NCBI GenBank assembly: GCA_017964345.1
Contig: JAGCSD010000164.1
Span: 1-10,623, forward strand
DNA length: 10,623 bases
From: Clostridia bacterium
GTDB lineage: Bacteria; Bacillota; Clostridia; Christensenellales; QALW01
Direction: 5' to 3'
How positions within the stretch are numbered: position 1 is the first letter of the stretch; every line of letters starts with the position of its first letter. Shown here one piece after another: positions 1-5,637 of the stretch. A program made the translations under genes and the position numbers. A model generated the notes under the pieces. The model searched no databases and had not been told where the DNA came from. It saw only the letters and a program-made list of their open reading frames with translations.

Positions 1-613
1 TCGGCAGAATGCTTGCCTGCCACAGTACGGTCAGACAGCCGTGCCTGACGCGCACGACGGCTTCCCGCCCGATCAGCGCGTTGCTGACGCCCAAGGGAAA
101 ATCGGGCGACAGAACAGCGTTTTGTACGGGAAAAGATAAGCCTTGAAGCGTCACGCCCTCCGCTTTTTCGCCCAGAGCGAACACGGATATCCTGCCTTTT
201 GCCGGCGGAAAGACAAGCGCGCCGTCTTTGACCGAGCAGGCGGCTTCGTTTTCACCGAAAAAGATAACGCGCATTCCCTTTTTTGCGCACGCAACGCTAT
301 GTTGCAGATTGGCAAGCGTGTGGTCGCTTTGTCCGCCGAGCGCGCCGAACACAAAGCAATCCGTAAAGCCGTTTTCGCGCGCATGGCGCAGGGCAAAGCC
401 GACGTCCGTTTCGTCCTTGCGCACGGGCAGAGAAAGCGCGTTTTCCGGCGTAAAGCCGAGCGAATCGAAGTCCCCCAGCACGAGGTCGGGCGTGATCCCG
501 TGCGCGCGCGCCTGCGAAAACCCCTTGTCCGCGGCGATCACGAAGTCGCCGTTTCGGGGGAGAACCGGCAAAGAAGGCATCGGCAGGGCGCCGAAGATGA
601 AACACGCGCTCAC
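1..613 (-). CDS. thiN: Thiamine pyrophosphokinase (partial, C-terminus off the left edge)
   Basis: This enzyme transfers pyrophosphate from ATP to thiamine to make thiamine pyrophosphate in the cytoplasm. Translation from a GTG at 613 gives 204 residues before the window ends, close to the usual 210-220 of the family, so only a short C-terminal piece is missing. Family motifs are clear: AADKG (about 27-31), PDLVLGDFDS (42-51), KDETD (66-70) and GALGGQSDHTLAN (90-102). The usual GGR.DH has Gln in place of Arg here. The GTG start overlaps the TGA stop of thiT as GTGA. It keeps the first beta strand (CFIFGAL), which the first internal ATG (codon 12, with no Shine-Dalgarno before it) would remove. 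The overlap implies translational coupling to thiT and shared control by the TPP riboswitch. The family call is firm; the start codon is inferred. Confidence 0.9.
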   Translation of the reverse strand, partial: MSACFIFGALPMPSLPVLPRNGDFVIAADKGFSQARAHGITPDLVLGDFDSLGFTPENALSLPVRKDETDVGFALRHARENGFTDCFVFGALGGQSDHTLANLQHSVACAKKGMRVIFFGENEAACSVKDGALVFPPAKGRISVFALGEKAEGVTLQGLSFPVQNAVLSPDFPLGVSNALIGREAVVRVRHGCLTVLWQASILP

Positions 614-1272
614 GGCTCGTCCACCGGCGCGATCAGTTTTTTAACGGCGGAAACACTGCCCAGAACGGCGGCGACGATGCTCGTCAGAATGATTTCCGGC
701 ACCATATACAAACCGTTATAGAATACGGAATAGATCAGCGACAACCCCGCGCCGGAGAAGGTTTCAAGGATCTTCTGCCCGATGGCGTAGAACCCTTCCT
801 GCGAGAAAAACCATTCCGCCCATGCGCCGTAGAAAATAAAACCGGAGAGAATATGTACCAGATACCGCAGCGTCAGCGCGACCGGCACGCCCAATACCAG
901 CGCCAAGACGGTCGATTTTGTTCTTTTCCGCATAAACCCGCCGATACCGAGAATGGTGTAGGCGACGATATAATCCAGCAGACATACGCAAAGCGCCTGC
1001 CACAAAACCATTTGATCTTCGCCCGGCAGGAACATGGCGGAAATGACGCGCGCACCCAGCGCCATTTGAATGAGCGAGTAGACAAACGCGCTCAAAAATC
1101 CCCATTTCAAGCCGTATTTGTACGAGATCAGAATGACGGGCAGCATACTCGCCAGCGTGATGGTCCCGCCGAACGGCAGCTCAAACGCCAGTGCCTTGGA
1201 GATCAGCTCCAATGATGTGGCGATGGCAAGCAATAAGGCGCTTTCCACCAACCGTTTGGTGTTTTTATTCAT
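610..1272 (-). CDS. thiT: Thiamine transporter ThiT (ECF S-component)
   Basis: This is a 220-residue, very hydrophobic membrane protein of the ThiT/YuaJ family. It is the thiamine-binding S-component that works with a shared ECF energizing module (EcfAA'T), which is not in this window. Signature stretches are RYLVHILSGFIFYGAW in the middle and YSVFYNGLYMVPE near the C-terminus; about six membrane segments can be seen. The start is the ATG at 1272-1270, preceded by GGAGG with good spacing. An in-frame ATG at 1332 would run translation through the terminator hairpin and is rejected. The protein is somewhat longer than lactococcal ThiT (about 180 residues). It lies directly behind a TPP riboswitch and overlaps thiN by four bases, so uptake and pyrophosphorylation are co-expressed when TPP is low. 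The identification rests on both family motifs and the riboswitch. Confidence 0.93.
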   Translation of the reverse strand: MNKNTKRLVESALLLAIATSLELISKALAFELPFGGTITLASMLPVILISYKYGLKWGFLSAFVYSLIQMALGARVISAMFLPGEDQMVLWQALCVCLLDYIVAYTILGIGGFMRKRTKSTVLALVLGVPVALTLRYLVHILSGFIFYGAWAEWFFSQEGFYAIGQKILETFSGAGLSLIYSVFYNGLYMVPEIILTSIVAAVLGSVSAVKKLIAPVDEP

Positions 1273-1284
1273 AACAGCCTCCTT

Positions 1285-1318
1285 GAAAAAACCGCGGAAG
1301 GATTCTTCCCTCCGCGGT
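1285..1318 (-). terminator. Intrinsic terminator, expression platform of the TPP riboswitch
   Basis: On the minus strand a GC-rich hairpin (arms ACCGCGGA and TCCGCGGT, extended inward to about 12 pairs with one G-T wobble) is followed by a run of six T. It lies between the aptamer and the thiT ribosome binding site, so it would end transcription before thiT when TPP is bound. Confidence 0.88.
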
Positions 1319-1337
1319 AAAATAACGTCCATTAGGT

Positions 1338-1431
1338 ATGACCCTACGGCGGCATTATCCGCATCAGGTTACAGGTCGAAGCAGAAAACGGCTTCCTCTC
1401 AGCCCGAGTCGATCGAGCTCCCTTTTGTCAT
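1338..1431 (-). promoter_or_regulatory. TPP riboswitch aptamer (THI element)
   Basis: The minus strand carries the conserved THI-element blocks in order: GGCTGAGAGG, then ACCTGTAACCTGAT, then GCGGATAATGCCGC and CGTAGGGTCAT. P1 can be closed by ATGAC (1431-1427) with GTCAT (1342-1338). The P4/P5 region pairs GCGG with CCGC around the conserved ATAAT. An extra small hairpin (GAAGC/GCTTC) sits between CTGAGA and the ACC strand, the position of the optional P3a extension. Together with the terminator immediately downstream this is a transcription-terminating OFF switch for thiT-thiN. Confidence 0.95.
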
Positions 1432-1436
1432 GAACA

Positions 1437-1465
1437 AGTATAGCACCGTGCGGCTTACCTGTCAA
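1437..1465 (-). promoter_or_regulatory. Sigma-A promoter of the thiT-thiN operon
   Basis: On the minus strand a perfect -35 TTGACA (1465-1460) and a -10 TATACT (1442-1437) are separated by exactly 17 bases. They lie just upstream of the TPP aptamer. The -35 box begins only about ten bases after the cotJC stop codon. Confidence 0.88.
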
Positions 1466-1474
1466 GCCCTTTTC

Positions 1475-2050
1475 TCAACCTTTGGCGTAAATGTGCGCGC
1501 AGGCGTTCTGCAGGCTCATCAGGGCTTCGCCGAACCGCTGGAAATGCACGATCTCGCGCATACGCAGGCGGGCGAGCGGTTCGATCACGTCGGGATCGCT
1601 TGTCATGTTCATCAGACGTTCATACGCGGCGCGCGCTTTTTGTTCCGCCGCCATGTCGTTTACAAGGTTGGCGATCGGATCGTCCAGCACCTGGATATAA
1701 CCGGCATTCCAGCCTTCGCCCGACGGACTTTGCTGGAATATACCCTTGCCGCGCGTGGCATAGTAATCGCCTAAGCCCGCGGCACGCATATCTTCGGGGG
1801 AAGCATCTTTGGTCAACTGATAGATCATCGTGCCCAGCATCTCCCAGTGCGCCAGTTCTTCCGTACCGATGTCATTCAGAAGCGCCTTTGTTTCGGGGGT
1901 GGGCATGGTGTAGCGTTGTGCCAGATACGTTTGTGAAGCGGACAGCTCGCTGTCCGGTCCGCCGTACTGCGCAAACAGAAATTTAGCCATCTGGAGATCC
2001 GCACGGCGGATGTTGATGGGAAACTGTAATTTTTTTTCATAAATCCACAT
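1475..2050 (-). CDS. cotJC: Spore coat protein CotJC, manganese-catalase family
   Basis: This 191-residue protein of the CotJC/manganese catalase family is deposited in the spore coat and may break down hydrogen peroxide. It begins MWIYEKKLQ, typical of CotJC. It carries the ferritin-like four-helix metal site: E35 (SELSAS), E65 and H68 (TEELAHWEM), E136 (AAEQKAR) and H169 (REIVHF). The spacing matches the dimanganese ligands of classical Mn catalases (3 residues between the second Glu and first His, 33 between the third Glu and second His), so catalytic activity is plausible. The length fits CotJC (about 190) rather than full-size Mn catalases (about 270), which have extra C-terminal structure. 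The ATG is preceded by GGAGG. It is the last gene of cotJABC, 12 bases after cotJB, and is probably made in the mother cell during sporulation. Confidence 0.94.
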   Translation of the reverse strand: MWIYEKKLQFPINIRRADLQMAKFLFAQYGGPDSELSASQTYLAQRYTMPTPETKALLNDIGTEELAHWEMLGTMIYQLTKDASPEDMRAAGLGDYYATRGKGIFQQSPSGEGWNAGYIQVLDDPIANLVNDMAAEQKARAAYERLMNMTSDPDVIEPLARLRMREIVHFQRFGEALMSLQNACAHIYAKG

Positions 2051-2062
2051 GACGAATCCTCC

Positions 2063-2308
2063 TTAATTCTCCCACGGCCACGGCGCGTCAATCCATGACC
2101 AAGCGTTTTCCGCCGGGCAAAGCCCGAAATTCATGGTCGGACCGTAGGCGGCGTTATACTGCGCCCGCAGGCGGGCAAGCTGTTCCGCATAGCGGTTGTA
2201 CTGCGCCCGGGCATCCGTGTTCTCCGGATGCGTATCTAAAAATAAATTCAATTCCACCAGCGTAAAGCTGATTTCCTGCATTTTTTTAAGCATTTCCTGT
2301 TGTGTCAT
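2063..2308 (-). CDS. cotJB: Spore coat protein CotJB
   Basis: This 81-residue protein matches the CotJB family, which is required with CotJA and CotJC to form the CotJ sub-layer of the spore coat. Recognisable blocks are MLKKMQEISFTLVELNLFLD near the N-terminus, DTHPEN after it, YGPTMNFG at about 55-62, and the Trp/Pro-rich tail WSWIDAPWPWEN. The start is the ATG at 2308-2306. It overlaps the cotJA stop as ATGA and has a strong GGGAGGGG ribosome binding site upstream. The reading frame stays open much further upstream, but that extension lies over cotJA in another frame and is not coding. The four-base overlap upstream and 12-base gap downstream show a tightly coupled operon. Confidence 0.93.
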   Translation of the reverse strand: MTQQEMLKKMQEISFTLVELNLFLDTHPENTDARAQYNRYAEQLARLRAQYNAAYGPTMNFGLCPAENAWSWIDAPWPWEN

Positions 2309-2478
2309 ACGCGCCCCTCCCGATACGGTTTGTAAAGCGTCTGCCAGATCGTACCCATGCGCAAGCCCTCTTCCGGCGAAACGGGCGTTTCGTACGGTTG
2401 ATCGGGTACATACGCGCTTGCAAGCGGCAGTGACTGCAAAGCCGTTTTTTGTTCGGCGTTCAAGCAATTTTCTTGCAT
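2305..2478 (-). CDS. cotJA: Spore coat associated protein CotJA
   Basis: This is a small CotJA-family protein and the first gene of cotJABC. The conserved core is PLASAYVPDQPYETP followed by EEGLRMGTIWQTLYKPY, the standard CotJA pattern. I prefer the ATG at 2478 (57 residues) because AAAGGA lies eight bases upstream of it. An in-frame ATG at 2520 would give 71 residues but has no Shine-Dalgarno. CATAGTAT at 2531-2524, directly before that upstream ATG, resembles a sigma-E -10 element (CATAnnnT). If used, transcription would start too late for the 2520 ATG. No convincing sigma-E -35 was found, so the promoter is only a suggestion. CotJA is expected to recruit CotJC to the forespore surface. 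Confidence 0.88.
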   Translation of the reverse strand: MQENCLNAEQKTALQSLPLASAYVPDQPYETPVSPEEGLRMGTIWQTLYKPYREGRV

Positions 2479-2579
2479 ACTCTCCATCCTTTCCGATGCT
2501 TCGGAGAATTTCTCCGTCATGGTATACTATGTGCTGCCCGGTGTTTTTGCAACGAAAAAACGCGTTTTCGGGCAAACAT

Positions 2580-2609
2580 TTGACGAACGGACACGTTCCA
2601 TGCTATAAT
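2580..2609 (+). promoter_or_regulatory. Sigma-A promoter of rmlA
   Basis: TTGACG (2580-2585) and a perfect TATAAT (2604-2609) are separated by 18 bases and point towards rmlA, giving a leader of roughly 75 bases. The promoter lies in the divergent cotJA/rmlA gap. The rest of that gap (2521-2691) holds an imperfect inverted repeat (GCCCG...CGGGC, 2535-2573) with no assigned role. Confidence 0.75.
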
Positions 2610-2691
2610 AATCAAAATCGGCGTATGGATGGTGTACTCTTTACGCTTTTTAATTAAACCACTGCAAAAATATAAACAACGGGAGGTTTCC

Positions 2692-3576
2692 ATGAAAGGC
2701 ATTATTCTCGCCGGCGGAGCCGGCACGCGGCTGTATCCGTTGACAATGGTCACGTCAAAGCAGCTGCTTCCCGTGTACGATAAACCGATGATCTATTATC
2801 CGCTTTCCACACTGATGCTCGCGGGCATACGGGATATTTTGATTATCTCCACGCCCGTGGACACACCGCGGTTTGAAGCCCTGCTCGGGGACGGCAGTCA
2901 ATTCGGCGTATCGCTGAGCTATCAGATCCAACCCTCGCCGGACGGGCTGGCACAGGCGTTTTTGCTTGGAGAAGATTTCATCGGCGGCGACTGCTGCACG
3001 ATGATTTTAGGCGATAATATCTTCTATGGCAACGGGTTTGGTGAAAAACTGCGCCGCGCGGCAAAAAATGCGGCGAACGGGCAAGCCACGATATTCGGCT
3101 ATTATGTCAATGATCCCGAACGGTTCGGGATCATGGAACTGGGCGAAAACGGCAACATTCTTTCCGTGGAAGAAAAACCGACGCATCCGAAGTCGAACTA
3201 TTGCATTACAGGGCTGTATTTCTATCCCAAGGGCGTTTCAGAAAGAGCTAAAAAAGTCAAGCCGAGCGCGCGCGGCGAACTGGAGATTACTACGCTCAAC
3301 GATTTGTATTTACAGGAAGGGCTTTTGCAGGGCGTGATCCTCGGACGCGGCTTTGCGTGGCTGGATACCGGTACGATGGACAGCCTGGTCGAAGCCGCAG
3401 ACTTTGTCCAGATGGTTGAAAAACGGCAAGGCGTTAAGATTTCCGCACCGGAGGAAATTGCTTTCCGTAATGGATGGATCGACAAAGAAACGCTGCTCCT
3501 TTCCGCGCGGCGCTACGGAAAAAGCCCGTACGGTCATCATCTTAAAAACGTGGCGGACGGAAAATTCGTGTATTAA
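2692..3576 (+). CDS. rmlA: Glucose-1-phosphate thymidylyltransferase
   Basis: This cytoplasmic enzyme joins dTTP and glucose-1-phosphate to make dTDP-glucose, the first step towards dTDP-rhamnose and other deoxysugars of cell-surface glycans. The 294 residues match RmlA/RfbA in length. The nucleotide-binding start is [13 protein letters not shown] (6-18), with [11 protein letters not shown] (23-33), [10 protein letters not shown] (80-89), LGDNIFYG (106-113), EEKP (160-163), [11 protein letters not shown] (218-228) and a C-terminal [11 protein letters not shown] (254-264). D108 and D225 are the expected metal-binding aspartates. The start is the ATG at 2692 behind GGGAGG; the frame extends upstream to 2629 but that part overlaps the leader. 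No rmlB, rmlC or rmlD is nearby, so it is an orphan here. The downstream gene follows after 46 bases with no terminator, so they are probably co-transcribed. Confidence 0.95.
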   Translation: MKGIILAGGAGTRLYPLTMVTSKQLLPVYDKPMIYYPLSTLMLAGIRDILIISTPVDTPRFEALLGDGSQFGVSLSYQIQPSPDGLAQAFLLGEDFIGGDCCTMILGDNIFYGNGFGEKLRRAAKNAANGQATIFGYYVNDPERFGIMELGENGNILSVEEKPTHPKSNYCITGLYFYPKGVSERAKKVKPSARGELEITTLNDLYLQEGLLQGVILGRGFAWLDTGTMDSLVEAADFVQMVEKRQGVKISAPEEIAFRNGWIDKETLLLSARRYGKSPYGHHLKNVADGKFVY

Positions 3577-3622
3577 CGGCTAAGGGGCAGATCGGGAGTA
3601 TTTTGCCGCAGGGAGGACCCGC

Positions 3623-4576
3623 ATGAAGATCATTTCATTTGACGATATGCTGAAATTGAATATTCCGGCAGTCCGATATTATCAATGGGTGGAAGATATG
3701 ATTCGGCATAAGGATCAAACGATCCTGCCGCCCAAGATCAGCATAAAACCGTATGAAGGTGTTTTCTGCAACGTGATGCCGAGCTTTGTGCATACGGCGA
3801 ACGCGGATTACGAGGGGGTAAAACTGGTTACCCGGTATCCCTCGCGTGCCCCGTCGCTGGATTCCAACATTCTGCTCCTTAACGCACAAAACGGAGAGTA
3901 TCTCGCTTTGATGAACGCGGACCGGATTACCGCGCTTCGAACCGGCGCCGTCGCCGCGCATTCGATTATGTTATTTGCCAAAAAAGGCTATCGGACAATC
4001 GGCATGATGGGACTTGGCAATGTGGCGCGGGCGACTTTATATATGCTGTTGGAGATGAATCCGGATAAAACCTTCGAGGTGAAGCTTCTTCGCTATAAAA
4101 ATACGGAAGCGCTGTTTGCCGAGAGATTTCAGGCGTACCCGAACGTCACGTTTACCTATGCGGATGATTGTGCATCGCTGGTGAAAGGGGCGGATGTCGT
4201 GGTCAGCGGCGTTACCTACGCGCCAACGAATTTTTGCCCGGACGACGCTTTTGACGAGGGCGTTCTGGTCGTTCCGATCCATACGCTCGGTTTCACGAAC
4301 TGTGACCTGTTCTTTGACAAAGTATTTGCCGATGATACCGCCCATGTCTGTCACTTCAAAAATTTCGACCGATTTAAGTATTTTTCTGAGGTGACGGAAG
4401 TGGTGAACGGGTTAAAACCGGGGCGTGAAAACCCGCGGGAAAGGATTTTAGCCTACAACATCGGCATTTCAATCCACGATATTTACTTTGCCGCGCATTT
4501 GTATGAAATGCTGAAAGACGATCCGAACCTGCCGGATATCGATGTGACCGGACCGAAAGAGAAATATTGGTTTTGA
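3623..4576 (+). CDS. Ornithine cyclodeaminase/mu-crystallin family protein (atypical)
   Basis: This 317-residue protein belongs to the ornithine cyclodeaminase/mu-crystallin superfamily of NAD(P)-dependent enzymes acting on amino or imino acids. Visible family features are the substrate Lys in GVKLVTRYP (K67), the hallmark MNADRITALRTGAVAA (97-112, with R106) and a Rossmann nucleotide site GMMGLGNVARA (127-137). In ornithine cyclodeaminases a catalytic Asp lies in GGDCPGK. The corresponding stretch here reads HTLGFTNCDLFFDKV, so in my alignment the Asp is replaced (T225 or nearby), with D228 a possible substitute. I therefore do not call it a true ornithine cyclodeaminase; the reaction is unknown, and imine reductase or amino acid dehydrogenase activity are options. 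The start has GGGAGG nine bases upstream. It follows rmlA and ends at a strong terminator. Confidence 0.85.
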   Translation: MKIISFDDMLKLNIPAVRYYQWVEDMIRHKDQTILPPKISIKPYEGVFCNVMPSFVHTANADYEGVKLVTRYPSRAPSLDSNILLLNAQNGEYLALMNADRITALRTGAVAAHSIMLFAKKGYRTIGMMGLGNVARATLYMLLEMNPDKTFEVKLLRYKNTEALFAERFQAYPNVTFTYADDCASLVKGADVVVSGVTYAPTNFCPDDAFDEGVLVVPIHTLGFTNCDLFFDKVFADDTAHVCHFKNFDRFKYFSEVTEVVNGLKPGRENPRERILAYNIGISIHDIYFAAHLYEMLKDDPNLPDIDVTGPKEKYWF

Positions 4577-4583
4577 TCAAAAC

Positions 4584-4624
4584 AAAAAAGACGCTTTTTC
4601 TCAAATGGGAAAAGCGTCTTTTTT
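4584..4624. terminator. Bidirectional Rho-independent terminator
   Basis: A 15-base-pair perfect hairpin (AAAAAAGACGCTTTT at 4584-4598 with its complement at 4610-4624) has T runs at the end on both strands. It closes the rmlA operon on the plus strand and would also terminate minus-strand transcription coming through the pseudogene block. Confidence 0.92.
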
Positions 4625-4644
4625 CTGTATGGAATCAGGATAGG

Positions 4645-4788
4645 TTAATATGCCTTATACCCCTGCACAAACCGCCGCAATCCCTCCCGGATGCCAATGC
4701 GGGGCGTGAACCCGTAATCGTGTTCCAATCCGCTTGCATCCGCAAAAGTGATCGGCACATCGCCCGGGATTCTCTTAAAAATTCCGGA
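4645..4788 (-). pseudogene. 3' remnant of a UDP-glucuronate-epimerase-like gene
   Basis: The minus-strand frame ending in TAA at 4647-4645 encodes 47 residues typical of the C-terminus of UDP-glucuronate 4-epimerase and related sugar epimerases. The readable blocks are IPGDVPITFADAS, LEHDYGFTP and IREGLRRFVQGYKAY. Everything upstream of about 4788 (the Rossmann domain and active site, more than 250 residues) is absent. There the sequence passes into the frame of a UDP-glucose dehydrogenase fragment, with the two homologies meeting within roughly 4770-4788. No start codon or ribosome binding site precedes it. It is a dead remnant made by deletion. Within the SDR sugar epimerases the exact substrate cannot be fixed from the tail alone. 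Confidence 0.8.
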
Positions 4789-5024
4789 CTGAAGAGAATC
4801 GAAAGAGAGGGAAATACCGTTTTGATGCGGGTGGTATACCCAACGGGAATCGTGGATTTGATAATGACTGCCGGCTTCTTGCTCACTGTGCGTGTTTCAC
4901 GTTCAATTTGCCGCAGAACCGATTCTACGGCGGAGCAATCAAAAAAGTTTTGCTTGGGATCGTAATTTGCCGGCGCCGCTAAAACGATCAGGTCCGCTTC
5001 ACGGTATGCGCAGAGTGCGCTTTT
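4770..5024 (-). pseudogene. Internal fragment of UDP-glucose 6-dehydrogenase
   Basis: About 85 residues of the UDP-glucose/GDP-mannose dehydrogenase family are readable on the minus strand: AYREADLIVLAAPANYDP, NFFDCSAVESVL, KPAVIIKSTIPVGYT and ILFSPEFLRES. This is the second half of the NAD-binding domain of an enzyme normally near 390 residues. The first about 65 residues, including the GxGxxG nucleotide loop, are missing, as are the catalytic-Cys and C-terminal domains. After SPEFLRES the frame runs out of register through epimerase sequence to a stop at 4637-4635, adding an unrelated tail. Upstream it is joined to a regulator fragment. The 145-codon open frame here is therefore not a working gene. 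An intact ugd would have supplied UDP-glucuronate for a surface polysaccharide. Confidence 0.87.
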
Positions 5025-5244
5025 GCGGGGCGGGCATGACCGTATCCGGCAGAAAATAATCGGACAGGTCAAAACGCAAGACAGATGCCAACGTTTCCGC
5101 CTGTGCGATGGACGGGGTGTAGACGGCGGACTCTGATTTGCTCAGCATGGAACGGTTGATACCTGCCGCACTCGCAAGCTGGATATGCGTCATGCCGAGA
5201 GCTTTACGCCTGTCTTGTACGGTTGCCGCAAAAAGCGGCAGAGA
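4999..5244 (-). pseudogene. XRE-family helix-turn-helix regulator fragment
   Basis: The minus strand encodes one XRE/Cro-type helix-turn-helix: VQDRRKALGMTHIQLASAAG, then INRSMLSKSES, then YTPSIAQAETLASVLRFDLS, then DYFLPD, ending at TGA 5001-4999. Family members normally read LSKIESG at the recognition-helix boundary; here Ile and Gly are replaced by Ser and Ala, which fits relaxed selection. No ATG, GTG or TTG is available at the expected N-terminus. The helix starts at about codon 8 after a CTG at 5241 that follows AGAGGGG at good spacing, so the original start may have mutated to CTG, or CTG may be used. The final residues merge into the dehydrogenase fragment. A minus-strand promoter lies about 70 bases upstream. 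If expressed it would be a one-domain DNA-binding protein of about 80 residues, so a functional small regulator is not fully excluded. Confidence 0.75.
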
Positions 5245-5313
5245 AAACCCCTCTATATGTTCTTAAAAATAACAAAAAAAGGAAGCAAAATCTGATTACG
5301 CGCAACAGTTCTG

Positions 5314-5342
5314 ATTATACAGGAAGTTTTTATTGAAGTCAG
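5314..5342 (-). promoter_or_regulatory. Promoter of the degenerate minus-strand block
   Basis: On the minus strand CTGACT (5342-5337) and a perfect TATAAT (5319-5314) are separated by 17 bases, upstream of the XRE fragment. The -10 is consensus and the -35 matches four of six positions. It probably once drove the regulator/sugar-nucleotide operon now reduced to fragments. The AT-rich stretch 5343-5459 between this promoter and the plus-strand one holds a tandem CGATTTG pair (5414-5427) and nothing else I can assign. Confidence 0.55.
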
Positions 5343-5459
5343 GATCTTTTTACGAAAGCAGATATAAAATGCGCCGTTTTTTGTTATTATAAACAACAAT
5401 TTCTAAAAATAGTCGATTTGCGATTTGCGCGTCGCCGCGCGCGGGAAAAGCATTTGTGC

Positions 5460-5488
5460 TTGACAAAAAAGGGAGAAGAAAGTAGAAT
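5460..5488 (+). promoter_or_regulatory. Sigma-A promoter of the LicC-like/APC operon
   Basis: A perfect TTGACA (5460-5465) and TAGAAT (5483-5488) are 17 bases apart. The predicted start near 5495 gives an unusually long leader of about 140 bases before the first gene. Confidence 0.82.
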
Positions 5489-5522
5489 AATGACAAAAGG
5501 AAGAAATTGTTCGGAATTTCAC

Positions 5523-5555
5523 TGCGGCGTTCGGGAATGGAACGCGCGCATTTTT
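5523..5555 (+). terminator. Terminator-like hairpin in the leader of the LicC-like gene
   Basis: TGCG-GCGTTC (5523-5532) pairs with GAACGC-G-CGCA (5540-5550, one bulged G) around a 7-base loop, followed by five T and, a little later, another six T. It lies inside the transcript leader, between promoter and gene. A smaller hairpin (GAAATT/AATTTC, 5503-5520) precedes it. Its loop contains GTTC, which could compete for the GAAC of the terminator arm. This looks like an attenuator; no known riboswitch class was recognised. Confidence 0.6.
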
Positions 5556-5637
5556 GTGTTGCTTTTTTGGAAAAGGGCGGCAAAATGCGTTCATTTTTAT
5601 GATGCGGCGGAGAGAAAACGGAACAGAGGGAGAGCGT

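Noticed and set aside
1273..1332. Extended N-terminus of ThiT from the ATG at 1332
   Set aside because: This stretch is the terminator hairpin of the riboswitch and has no ribosome binding site; the ATG at 1272 has GGAGG.
2621..2660. GCGTA...TACGC inverted repeat with T run in the rmlA leader as an attenuator
   Set aside because: Only five pairs around a 16-base loop; too weak to support without comparison.
3577..3622. Terminator between rmlA and the cyclodeaminase-family gene
   Set aside because: No stable hairpin with a T tract is visible; the gap reads as an ordinary intra-operon spacer.
4635..5072. A 145-codon minus-strand open frame as an intact short gene
   Set aside because: Only the middle resembles UDP-glucose dehydrogenase; both ends are out-of-frame sequence from other gene fragments.
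5225..5239. GCCGC/GCGGC hairpin as a terminator
   Set aside because: No T tract follows on either strand and it falls in the readable part of the XRE fragment.
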